Notes under the pieces: generated by a model | Told to the model about the DNA's origin: nothing | The model's input: the letters and a program-made list of their open reading frames with translations, nothing else | Databases searched by the model: none | Part shown: positions 17,149 to 24,162 of the stretch, one piece after another | How the letters are laid out: each line of letters opens with the position of its first letter | Position numbering within the stretch: the stretch's first letter is position 1 | Made by a program: the position numbers and the translations under genes | From: Methanobacteriota archaeon | GTDB taxonomy: Archaea; Thermoplasmatota; Thermoplasmata; Methanomassiliicoccales; UBA472 | Assembly: GCA_021372315.1 (NCBI GenBank) | Contig: JAJFUT010000028.1 | Location: 1 to 34,884, forward strand | DNA: 34,884 nucleotides | Direction: 5' to 3'

Positions 17149-18333
17149 GTGAAGTTCTTCGCGGCTTCCGATGAGGAAGTGGCAAACGGCCGGACGACCG
17201 ACATCTATTTCGAGCACACCATGAAGGTCCTGGAGGCGAAGGGGCTTTTAGGCAAGCAGACGGTCTCCGAGTTCACCGTCGGGTGGCTTCCGGACGATTG
17301 GAAGTGGGCGGTGCTCTGCGGGAGCGAGGAGCTGATACGCCTCCTCGAGAAGAAGAACATAGATCTCTGGGGCATCCCTGAGGGAACGGTGTTCAAGGCT
17401 CGGACGCACAACGGGATCAAGACCCCGTTGCTCAGGATCGAAGGCCCGTACGGCGAATATTGCAAGTTCGAGAGCCCCGCATTGGGATTCATCTGCTACG
17501 CATCCGGTGTGGCGACGATGTCGGCCCGGAGCAAGGTCGCGGCCGGTTTCAAGACGGTCATGTCCTTCGGCGTGAGGCGGATGCATCCGTCGCTGGCACC
17601 GGTCATCGACCGTTCATCGTACATCGGAGGCTGCGACAGCGTCTCCTCGATCATCGGCGGCGAGACGATAGATCAGGAAGCGACCGGCACGATGCCGCAC
17701 GCGCTCGTTATAATGATGGGCGACCAGAGGACCGCGTTCAAGGCGTTCGACGAGGTCGTCGAGCGCGGCGTGAAGAGGGTGGCGCTGGTCGATACCTATT
17801 ACGACGAGAAGGCAGAGGCGATCATGGCCTGCGAGTCTGTAAAGGACCTCTACGCTATTCGTCTGGACACCCCTGGGTCGAGGAGGGGGTCGCTCCCCGA
17901 CATCATACGCGAGGTCCGCTGGGAGATGGACCTTCGCGGCTACGGCCACGTGAAGATATTCGTCTCTGGCGGACTGAACGATTCGACGCTAAAGGAGCTG
18001 GCGAACGCCGGGGCCGACGGATTCGGGGTCGGAACGAGCATCAGCAACGCGCCTACGATCGATTTCGCCATGGACATCGTCGAGAAGGAAGGGGACCCCG
18101 TCGCGAAAAGGGGCAAGTTCTCGGGAAGGAAGCACACGTTCAGATGTGAAGGGTGCTTCGATTATGCCGTCTCGCTCGACATAGATGACGTGCCATCGTG
18201 CCCTAGGTGCGGGACCGAGATGAAGCTCATCGAGATCAAGCTCCTGGACAAGGGCAGAAGGGTCTCAGAGGAGGAGTCGCCCAAGGCCATCAGGGACAGG
18301 GTCATATCTCAGATCGAAAGATTGGAGAACTGA
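17149..18333 (+). CDS. pncB: Nicotinate phosphoribosyltransferase with C-terminal zinc ribbon
   Basis: 394 residues. It makes nicotinate mononucleotide from nicotinate and PRPP (NAD salvage). The archaeal short form is recognised from the N-terminal EEVANGRTTDIYFEHT, SFGVRRMHPSLAP near 140-153, and the PRPP/phosphate loop VSGGLNDSTLKEL plus GADGFGVGTSISNAP. The C-terminus holds a zinc ribbon (CEGCFDYA ... CPRCGTEMK) seen in Thermoplasma-type enzymes. GTG 17149 is preceded by AGGGAGGAG. Quinolinate phosphoribosyltransferase shares the fold, but the YFEHT start and zinc ribbon favour PncB. First gene of the operon with osmC and lrp. Confidence 0.9.
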   Translation: MKFFAASDEEVANGRTTDIYFEHTMKVLEAKGLLGKQTVSEFTVGWLPDDWKWAVLCGSEELIRLLEKKNIDLWGIPEGTVFKARTHNGIKTPLLRIEGPYGEYCKFESPALGFICYASGVATMSARSKVAAGFKTVMSFGVRRMHPSLAPVIDRSSYIGGCDSVSSIIGGETIDQEATGTMPHALVIMMGDQRTAFKAFDEVVERGVKRVALVDTYYDEKAEAIMACESVKDLYAIRLDTPGSRRGSLPDIIREVRWEMDLRGYGHVKIFVSGGLNDSTLKELANAGADGFGVGTSISNAPTIDFAMDIVEKEGDPVAKRGKFSGRKHTFRCEGCFDYAVSLDIDDVPSCPRCGTEMKLIEIKLLDKGRRVSEEESPKAIRDRVISQIERLEN

Positions 18334-18344
18334 GGGGCGGTACG

Positions 18345-18785
18345 ATGGAAGAAGGGGATTTTCTGACGAGGATAGAGCTTGTCGAGGACTACAAGTTCAA
18401 GATAGACTTCAACAACGTCAAGGAGGGCGTGCTGATGATGGACGAGCCGCAGCCCCTAGGGGGCGGTGACTACCCGAACGCCGGCAAGTTCCTGGCGGCC
18501 GCTGTCGGCAACTGCCTGTGCGCCAGCCTAACCTATTGCCTGAGAAGGCACAGGGCGGAGGTGATCTCCCTCACGGCCGAGGTATCCACGACACTTTCGC
18601 GAAACGAGAATGGGAGGCTGAGGATAACTCATATCTCCGTAGAGCTCCATCCCGTAGTGTCGGAGCATAATAAGCTCGACGCATGCAAGCAGATGTTCGA
18701 GGATTTCTGCATCGTGACGCAGAGCGTCAAGGCAGGGATCCCCGTGGACGTCAACGTGGTGGAAGGAGGGCATGGATCATTATGA
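18345..18785 (+). CDS. OsmC/Ohr-family protein
   Basis: 146 residues, normal for OsmC-like thiol peroxidases. These proteins reduce organic peroxides with a Cys pair at the dimer interface. The first conserved Cys lies in GNCLCASLTYCL at about 52-63 and the second in DFCIVTQSVKAGIPV near 125-139. The PQPLGGGDYPNAGKFLAAAVG region is typical of the archaeal branch. ATG 18345 follows TGAGGGGCGG by a few bases and sits 11 bases after the pncB stop. Its stop overlaps the lrp start (ATGA). The substrate is unknown; peroxide or thiol defence is the family expectation. Confidence 0.85.
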   Translation: MEEGDFLTRIELVEDYKFKIDFNNVKEGVLMMDEPQPLGGGDYPNAGKFLAAAVGNCLCASLTYCLRRHRAEVISLTAEVSTTLSRNENGRLRITHISVELHPVVSEHNKLDACKQMFEDFCIVTQSVKAGIPVDVNVVEGGHGSL

Positions 18786-19231
18786 CGATGACGCTGGACG
18801 ATAAGGACCTAGCCATACTGGCCGAGCTGAAGAAGGATGCCCGCAGGAGCACGAAGGCGATAGCCAAGGACCTCAACATACCGAGGGCGACGGTCCACGA
18901 AAGGATCAAAAGGATGATGGACCGAGGGGTCATCAAAGGGTTCACGGTCATCCCGGACTACACCAAGCTGGGCGAGCCGGTGACGGCCTTCATACTTGTT
19001 TCCTTCCTTCCGAACACCACCGTCTCCCAAAGGGAGGTGGCCACGCTCATATCCAAGATCGATTGTGTGCAGGAAGTGCACCTGGTGTCGGGGGAGCACG
19101 ACATCATACTGAAGGTCAGAGGGGAATCCATGGAGAGCATAGGCTCCCTCGTCATTGACAAGCTCAGATCATTGCCAGGCGTCGGAAAGACGCTCACCAT
19201 GGCCTCGTTCACGACGATCAAGGACATCTGA
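18782..19231 (+). CDS. Lrp/AsnC-family transcriptional regulator
   Basis: 149 residues. The N-terminal winged helix (LDDKDLAILAELKKDARRS, then IPRATVHERIKRM as recognition helix) is followed by a RAM ligand-binding domain at about 65-145 (VTAFILVSF ... VHLVSGEHDIILKV). Lrp proteins form dimers to octamers and respond to amino acids or other small molecules. It is the last gene of pncB-osmC-lrp and is translationally coupled to osmC, so it may regulate this operon or act more broadly. ATG 18782 is set by the ATGA overlap. Confidence 0.9.
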   Translation: MTMTLDDKDLAILAELKKDARRSTKAIAKDLNIPRATVHERIKRMMDRGVIKGFTVIPDYTKLGEPVTAFILVSFLPNTTVSQREVATLISKIDCVQEVHLVSGEHDIILKVRGESMESIGSLVIDKLRSLPGVGKTLTMASFTTIKDI

Positions 19232-19256
19232 GGATAAAACGGGCCCAATCCATGCA

Positions 19257-19283
19257 GGCGGGGGCGGTCGAACCCTCCCGCCC
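19257..19283 (+). terminator. GC-rich hairpin after the pncB-osmC-lrp operon
   Basis: GGCGGG and CCCGCC form the outer stem of a hairpin starting about 26 bases past the lrp stop. No T-run follows directly. Confidence 0.45.
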
Positions 19284-19560
19284 TTGGGCGAGGTCCTTTC
19301 ATGATGATTTTCTCCAAGGCCATAATGTATTTCTTGTTGCATCGAGAATATAATGAAGCGTTGGCATCGTGGGACCGATGCGAATTAAAATATTATCGTG
19401 CAGGGGCACTATTTCTATTCTATACGGTGTTGAGTCCTTGTGGAATTTTTAATATAAAAAATAGTACAATTTTGGGCATCTGGACGAAAAAATGATTTTG
19501 AAACGAAATGTTAAATATGCAACATCGAATAGTGTATTTTTGCAGATGAGAGGGCAGTAA
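19284..19560. other. AT-rich stretch without a supportable gene
   Basis: About 280 bases with base composition clearly more AT-rich than the rest of the window (runs such as AATTTTTAATATAAAAAATAG). A 64-codon open frame at 19301-19495 has no recognisable motif, no Shine-Dalgarno and unusual codons, so it is not called. No tRNA or box C/D structure could be completed. It may be a long leader or promoter for the following small gene, an unrecognised RNA, or transferred DNA. Confidence 0.5.
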
Positions 19561-19567
19561 CTTAGGC

Positions 19568-19585
19568 CATGGCTTGGGGGCCATG
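19568..19585 (+). promoter_or_regulatory. Hairpin that would mask the start codon of the next gene
   Basis: CATGGC (19568-19573) and GCCATG (19580-19585) are perfect inverted repeats around TTGGGG. The downstream arm contains the ATG at 19583. If transcribed, the stem could hide that start codon. Function is inferred from position. Confidence 0.35.
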
Positions 19586-19963
19586 ACCGGTGTGCTTTTC
19601 TTTGACGCGGGCAGGGATCTATTGGATAATCATCAATCAGCGCAAGCTATGCTCTGCGAGTCAAGTTGTCATGAACTTGAACCAAGGCTTGAGCTGTACT
19701 CACACAGACCGATCAAGGGGCCCGATCAGCAGTCATCGGGATATCTGGCCGCAACGCGAGATCAGTTCATCTTCGGTGCGGTCGCGACGTCGAGGGTCCT
19801 ATGCAGGTGCGGGGCGGTCGCAGAATTGGACCGGTCCGTTATGAGGACGAAGAGGGACCTCGGCAAGGCGGTCGAGTGCCGGAGGTGCCGAAACGACCGC
19901 ATCGCCCGTGAGAAGGAAGAGCTCGACGCCGAATTTTTCGGCCTTCAGGAAAACAATGAATGA
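19583..19963 (+). CDS. Hypothetical small zinc-ribbon protein
   Basis: About 126 residues; not recognised. The first half is without motifs. The second half has a cysteine arrangement VLCRCGAVAE and VECRRCRNDR, a CxC...CxxC pattern about 25 residues apart. It is followed by a charged helix, resembling a zinc-ribbon with basic flank. The 3' half has codon use like neighbouring genes, and a hairpin (ATGGCC/GGCCAT, then TTCCTTAATT) follows the stop, which supports a real gene. The start is uncertain: ATG 19583 lies in a hairpin and lacks a clear Shine-Dalgarno, TTG 19574 would add three residues, and a later ATG at 19649-19651 is possible. Nucleic-acid binding is a guess. Confidence 0.55.
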   Translation: MTGVLFFDAGRDLLDNHQSAQAMLCESSCHELEPRLELYSHRPIKGPDQQSSGYLAATRDQFIFGAVATSRVLCRCGAVAELDRSVMRTKRDLGKAVECRRCRNDRIAREKEELDAEFFGLQENNE

Positions 19964-19968
19964 TCGAG

Positions 19969-19992
19969 ATGGCCAACGGCCATTTCCTTAAT
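19969..19992 (+). terminator. Hairpin after the zinc-ribbon gene
   Basis: ATGGCC (19969-19974) / GGCCAT (19978-19983) with loop AAC, followed by TTCCTTAATT. It starts 5 bases after the TGA at 19961-19963. Confidence 0.55.
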
Positions 19993-19994
19993 TA

Positions 19995-20002
19995 TTTATA
20001 TA
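19995..20002 (+). promoter_or_regulatory. TATA box for the G3E GTPase operon
   Basis: TTTATATA lies 38-45 bases upstream of ATG 20040. A leader of about 15 bases would carry GGTGA (20031-20035) as Shine-Dalgarno. Confidence 0.5.
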
Positions 20003-20039
20003 TGCCGCTAAATAGCAGCGCATCACCACTGGTGAACCA

Positions 20040-20633
20040 ATGGACATGATGGTAGTTTCGGGATTCCTGGGTTCGGGCAAGACGACGATGATCCTATCCA
20101 CCGTTGGGAGGGTCATCGAGACCACGAAGAAGAAGGTGGTCATCATCGTCAACGATTTTGGCGACATCGGCATCGATGGCAAGTTGATGGAGAAGTACGG
20201 GCTGTCGGTGACTGAGATGCCAAGCGGCTGCATCTGCTGCACGCTCGGTTCCGATTTCCTCGAGACCGTAAGGACGGTATCCGACAAGTTCTCGCCGGAC
20301 CTGATCATCGTCGAGCCGACCGGCATCGCGGACCCGGCCAATATCATCGACACGATGAAGCTCTACAGGGGACCAATCGGTGTCATCAGGACGTTCGTGG
20401 TCGCCGATGCGGTCAGGTTCCCGCTCATCATGAAGGCGCTAGGCAAGCCGTTGAAGAACCAGATCAATGCGGCAGACGTCATTCTGATCAACAAGATCGA
20501 CGAAGCCCCGGCCGCGGCCGTCGATGAGGTTAGGGCGAACCTCGATTCTCTGGGGTTCAAGAAGAAGGTCATAGCTGTCTCAGCGACCGCCGGTACGAAC
20601 CTCGACGAGGTCGTCCAAGCGATGGTGATGTGA
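20040..20633 (+). CDS. G3E-family GTPase, CobW-like, without C-terminal domain
   Basis: 197 residues. Walker A GFLGSGKTT is at 8-16, the EPTG motif at 92-95, and NKID (151-154) gives guanine specificity. The metal-binding CxCC motif typical of CobW/YjiA proteins is GCICC, with C64, C66 and C67. HypB and UreG lack this motif, so HypB is rejected. CobW proteins are usually 300-400 residues with a second domain; this one stops right after the GTPase domain. The family delivers Zn, Co or other metals to target proteins. The next gene starts 4 bases downstream and may encode the missing partner or the client. ATG 20040 follows GGTGA; ATG 20046 or 20049 are alternatives. Confidence 0.85.
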   Translation: MDMMVVSGFLGSGKTTMILSTVGRVIETTKKKVVIIVNDFGDIGIDGKLMEKYGLSVTEMPSGCICCTLGSDFLETVRTVSDKFSPDLIIVEPTGIADPANIIDTMKLYRGPIGVIRTFVVADAVRFPLIMKALGKPLKNQINAADVILINKIDEAPAAAVDEVRANLDSLGFKKKVIAVSATAGTNLDEVVQAMVM

Positions 20634-20637
20634 AGTG

Positions 20638-21066
20638 ATGGCCGAGGACTTCTCCGCATACGCCGCCAAGGTGGCCGTCGCTTTCGCCAGCGAAAGATCG
20701 CCGGAGGAGATGAGATCGTTGATCGGAGAGCTCCTTCACAAGGTGGCGATCGACTGCGTCGAGGAGGGCACGCGGCTCATCGGGCACATCAAATGCATCG
20801 CGGAGATCGAGCCAGAGAAGTTCGTGACTTGCAGCGTCGTCTCGCACGACGCCAAGCCAAGATGCGCCGGGAGCTTTGAGCGGCCATCGAGGTCCGTGGA
20901 GCTCGTCATCAACGTCCTCCAATACGGTCTGGGCAAGGATGTTCTAGAAAAGATCGTCGAGAAGGAGTCCTTGAGAGGTTTCGGTCCCGACGCGAAGGTC
21001 ACGATCGAGGACCTTTCGAAGAAGGACGACATCTGCGAGAAGCCCAGGCTGATAGCCATCGGCTGA
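20638..21066 (+). CDS. Unrecognised protein coupled to the G3E GTPase
   Basis: 142 residues (143 from GTG 20635); family not recognised. A helical N-terminal third (AAKVAVAFASERSPEEMRSLIGELLHK has this character) leads to a mixed region with potential metal ligands: C near 40, H/C in GHIKC, C and H in VTCSVVSHD, and C in KPRCAG. It ends in a charged segment with one more Cys. It does not resemble the CobW C-terminal domain. It is translationally coupled to the GTPase (4-base gap) and ends where topA ends, the stops abutting as TGATCA. Client or cofactor of the GTPase is an inference from coupling alone. Confidence 0.72.
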   Translation: MAEDFSAYAAKVAVAFASERSPEEMRSLIGELLHKVAIDCVEEGTRLIGHIKCIAEIEPEKFVTCSVVSHDAKPRCAGSFERPSRSVELVINVLQYGLGKDVLEKIVEKESLRGFGPDAKVTIEDLSKKDDICEKPRLIAIG

Positions 21067-23565
21067 TCAGGCCGGATCGGCGGTCTTCTTGACAACCTTC
21101 TTGGTCGTCGCCTTCTTCGCTGGAGCTTTCTTCGCCACCGTCTTTTTGACCGTGGTCTTTGCGGGGGCCTTCTTCTTCACCGGAGCTTTCTTCACTGGCT
21201 TGGTCTCGGCCTCGCCGGACTTCGCTGCCTTTTTCACGGCCTTCTTCTTCGCCGGAGCTTTATTAGCGGTCCCGCTCGCCGAAGATTTCTTCTCAGCCTT
21301 CGCCGCCTTGGCCTTCTGGTTGTCTGGGCAGTCCATGTTAGGGCAGAACTTCCAGGCACCCTTCCCCTTCATGCTGAACATGGGGGCCTTGCAGCTCGGA
21401 CAGAGGTCGCCCGTCGAGAATATCGCGCCATACTGCGGTAGAGGGTACGTCCTCTTGCATTCCGGGTAGCCAGAGCATCCGAGGAACCTCTTTCCGGCCC
21501 TCGAGAAGAGCACCTTGAGGTCCTTTCCGCATTCGGGGCACTTGCCGACGACGTCCATTCCTTTGTTCGATTCGCATTCCGGGTCTATGCAGATGATCCT
21601 TAGAGGGTTCCCGCGCCTGATGACCTTGATCATCGGCATCTTGCACACCTCGCAGACCTCCTGGGTAGGTTGGACGAGCGCTCCGGACGGCTTCCTGTAC
21701 GTCCTCTGGCAGTTGGGATAGTTCATGCAACCGATGAACTCCGTCCCCTTCTTCGTCCTGATGACCCTCAGGTCGCCTCCGCAATCGGGGCACTTGCCCA
21801 GATTATGCTGCTCGGCGAGGGCCGATCGGATCTCGTCCCCTATCTGCTTCTTGTTCATCTCCATCGCGTCGAGGACGTCCGAGAGCATGTCCTGCGACTC
21901 CTCGACGATCTCTCCGATCGTCGCCTTGCCGTTGGCGATGTCGTCCATGTCCTGTTCGAGATGGGAGGTCATCTTGCTCTGTGTGATCGTGTTGGCGTGC
22001 TTCTCCAGTGCCTCGATGACGGCGATGCCGCCCTCGGTCGGAACGAGATCGTTCCCGACCGCGTACTTCCTGTCGTAGAGCTTCTGGATGATCTCATGCC
22101 TGGTACTCTTGGTGCCAAGTCCGAGCCTTTCCATCTCCTGAAGGAGCGTTCCCTGGGAGTAACGGGCCGGAGGCCTCGTCTCCTTCTTCTCGAGGTTGGT
22201 CCTCTTGAGCGTGACGGTCTCGTCGACCTTGAGATCGGGGACGATCACCTCGTTGACCCTGATGTAATGGTAATACTTGCGCCATCCCGGTTCCAGGATG
22301 CGGTAGCCCTTGACATCGAAGGGCTCTCCGGCGACCTTTATCACGGCGTCGCGCGATTCGGACTTCGCCGGAGGCGCGACCGTTGCCATGAACCTCCTGA
22401 CGATCAGCTCGTAGACCGTCCACTTGTCCCCCTTGAGCTGCTTCTTGGTCGCAGCCTCCGTCGGATAGATCGGCGGATGGTCGGTCGTCTCGACCCTGCC
22501 CCTGGATGCGTGAAGCTGCGGCTGCTTGAGCAGTTCCTCCGCCTCCTCCTTGAGGTCAGATTCCTTGAGCTTCTCAAGGATGAACTTCAGCGAGAGCGAG
22601 CGCGGATAGACGGTGTTGTCCGTCCTAGGATATGATATGAACCCTGATGTGTAAAGGTCCTCGGCGATCTTCATCGCCGCGCTGGCGCTGATCCCCAGGC
22701 GGTTGGCCTCGGCCAGCAACATCGTCGTGTTGAACGGCGGAATGGGGTATTCTTCCTTCGTCTTGATCTCGTAGGTCGCGACGACCGCGGTCTTCTCGTT
22801 GGAGACCTTGGCATGGACGCCATTTGCGGCGTCCTCCTCCCAGAACGGATTTCCTTGGTGGGTCCCGCTGAAGTCCTCTCCCTTGTTGAACCCTGCAGTG
22901 ATGTTCCAATAAGGCTTCGGGACGAATGTCTTTATCTCTCTGTCCCTGTCGACCACAAGGCTAAGGGTAGGGCTCTGCACCCTTCCGACGGACAGGAAGT
23001 TGTTGCCCATCTGCCCTGATGCCAATGATATGAACCTTGTAAGTGACGCTCCCCATGCGAGGTCGATGACCTGTCTGCATTCGGCCGACTCCGCAAGCTT
23101 GTGGTCCGGCAGCGTCAGTTCGGAGAACGCCCTCTCTATCTCGATCTTGGTGAACGCGGAGAACTTCGCACGTCTGACATCCTTCATGTCAAAGTCCAGG
23201 AGCTTGACGGTCTCCAGACCGATGAGCTCTCCTTCGCGGTCGAAGTCGGTCGCGATTATGATCTCGTGGACCTGTTTCGAGAGGTCCCTCAGTGCATCGA
23301 TGATGTTGTTGGCAGTGATCTTCTTCTCTGGCTCGACGTACACTAGCGTCTTGGGATCGACGCTGTGCCAATCGTTGTATTCATCAGAATAGTCGAGCTC
23401 TATCACGTGCCCTCTCAGGCCAGCAACGTAGTACGTGTCGCCGCCCCTTTCGAACTCGAAGGTTTGAACTCCGTGCAGGCGATTACGCCTCATCGTGCCG
23501 CCAGATAGGATGAAGGCGATCCTGGCGGCCGCGTCGGACTTCTCCGAAATAATGAGACTCTTCAT
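21067..23565 (-). CDS. topA: DNA topoisomerase I (type IA) with four zinc motifs and Lys/Ala-rich tail
   Basis: 832 residues. The TOPRIM domain has DFDREGE at 107-113. The active-site tyrosine is Y312 in FISYPRTDNT. QVIDLAWGASLTR and LSVGRVQSPTL are conserved core motifs. After the core come four Cys4 zinc motifs (about 600-748): CPDCGGDL...CMNYPNC, CEVCKMP...CIDPEC, CPECGKDL...CSGYPEC, and CPSCKAPM...CPNMDC. The last 84 residues are almost all Lys, Ala, Pro, Thr and Val with KAPAKK/VKKT repeats, like a histone H1 tail. It relaxes negatively supercoiled DNA. A TATA-like box sits 24-33 bases upstream of the ATG, suggesting a leaderless mRNA. Reverse gyrase is excluded because there is no helicase domain. 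Confidence 0.95.
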   Translation of the reverse strand: MKSLIISEKSDAAARIAFILSGGTMRRNRLHGVQTFEFERGGDTYYVAGLRGHVIELDYSDEYNDWHSVDPKTLVYVEPEKKITANNIIDALRDLSKQVHEIIIATDFDREGELIGLETVKLLDFDMKDVRRAKFSAFTKIEIERAFSELTLPDHKLAESAECRQVIDLAWGASLTRFISLASGQMGNNFLSVGRVQSPTLSLVVDRDREIKTFVPKPYWNITAGFNKGEDFSGTHQGNPFWEEDAANGVHAKVSNEKTAVVATYEIKTKEEYPIPPFNTTMLLAEANRLGISASAAMKIAEDLYTSGFISYPRTDNTVYPRSLSLKFILEKLKESDLKEEAEELLKQPQLHASRGRVETTDHPPIYPTEAATKKQLKGDKWTVYELIVRRFMATVAPPAKSESRDAVIKVAGEPFDVKGYRILEPGWRKYYHYIRVNEVIVPDLKVDETVTLKRTNLEKKETRPPARYSQGTLLQEMERLGLGTKSTRHEIIQKLYDRKYAVGNDLVPTEGGIAVIEALEKHANTITQSKMTSHLEQDMDDIANGKATIGEIVEESQDMLSDVLDAMEMNKKQIGDEIRSALAEQHNLGKCPDCGGDLRVIRTKKGTEFIGCMNYPNCQRTYRKPSGALVQPTQEVCEVCKMPMIKVIRRGNPLRIICIDPECESNKGMDVVGKCPECGKDLKVLFSRAGKRFLGCSGYPECKRTYPLPQYGAIFSTGDLCPSCKAPMFSMKGKGAWKFCPNMDCPDNQKAKAAKAEKKSSASGTANKAPAKKKAVKKAAKSGEAETKPVKKAPVKKKAPAKTTVKKTVAKKAPAKKATTKKVVKKTADPA

Positions 23566-23588
23566 CGAGGTCGCACCAAGAATGTTCG

Positions 23589-23598
23589 TTTATTTAAC
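23589..23598 (-). promoter_or_regulatory. TATA-like box for topA
   Basis: Minus-strand GTTAAATAAA, 24-33 bases upstream of ATG 23565, inside the 43-base gap to nikR. Confidence 0.45.
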
Positions 23599-23608
23599 GG
23601 ATTGGTAT

Positions 23609-24082
23609 TCAGTGATGGTGGTGATGATGTGCTCCCTCGTGCTCGGTCACTTTGCCATCATGGTGATGCTCCGTGAACTCTCCAGACAGCATCACAGGAA
23701 CGCCGTTCTGGACCCCCCTGACGCTCCCCAGCTCATCGGTCAGCGCCATTATCTCCCTGACCTTGCCCGACACGATCAGAACCTCGAGGCACCTTTCAAG
23801 GTCCATATGGACGTGCACTGATGAGGAAATCAGGTGATGGTGGTTGTGCTGGATGTCCATGAGCTTGTCCTTCACATCCCCTTTGTTGTGATTGTAAAGC
23901 AAGGTGATCGTTCCGCATACGGCGGCCTCAGCATCCTCCACGGTGTTGTGCGTCAGGGCATCCCTGATGAGGTCCCTGAACGCCTCGGACCTGGTCTTGT
24001 AGCCCTTCGACTCGATCATCTCATCGTACATCTGGAGGAGGTCAGGTTCTATTGACACCCCGATACGCGTCACGTTGTCCAT
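23609..24082 (-). CDS. nikR: Nickel-responsive regulator NikR with natural C-terminal His6
   Basis: 157 residues. The N-terminal ribbon-helix-helix DNA-binding domain is RIGVSIEPDLLQMYDEMI with helix RSEAFRDLIRD. The ACT-like nickel-binding domain has H79, H90, H92 and C98; spacings of 11, 2 and 6 match the square-planar Ni site of E. coli NikR (H76, H87, H89, C95). After the family end comes an extra tail EHHHDGKVTEHEGAHHHHHH ending in six histidines, which could buffer or sense metal. NikR represses nickel import when Ni is plentiful. The Ni-dependent hydrogenase maturation genes hypA and hypD lie 3 kb away. Confidence 0.95.
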   Translation of the reverse strand: MDNVTRIGVSIEPDLLQMYDEMIESKGYKTRSEAFRDLIRDALTHNTVEDAEAAVCGTITLLYNHNKGDVKDKLMDIQHNHHHLISSSVHVHMDLERCLEVLIVSGKVREIMALTDELGSVRGVQNGVPVMLSGEFTEHHHDGKVTEHEGAHHHHHH

Positions 24083-24162
24083 GTTCTCGCACTCGGATTC
24101 GCATATGCCCTGATAACACTTTCTAGGCCGATTCTTAACACGCGTTCCTCGGTCATCCTTAT

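Noticed and set aside
19299-19330. ATGATGA resembling a box C, as in a C/D guide RNA
   Set aside because: No box D (CTGA) or internal C'/D' pair follows at the expected 50-60 base distance.
19301-19495. 64-codon open frame in the AT-rich block
   Set aside because: No Shine-Dalgarno, no recognisable motif, and AT-rich codons unlike the neighbours. Composition alone can keep such a frame open.
20040-20633. Possible HypB, the GTPase partner of HypA
   Set aside because: The sequence has the CobW-type GCICC motif and lacks HypB's characteristic C-terminal regions and N-terminal metal-binding motif; it is CobW-like.
21067-21321. DNA tandem repeat in the topA 3' end
   Set aside because: The apparent repeats are the coding consequence of a Lys/Ala-rich protein tail and vary at the nucleotide level; not a separate repeat element.
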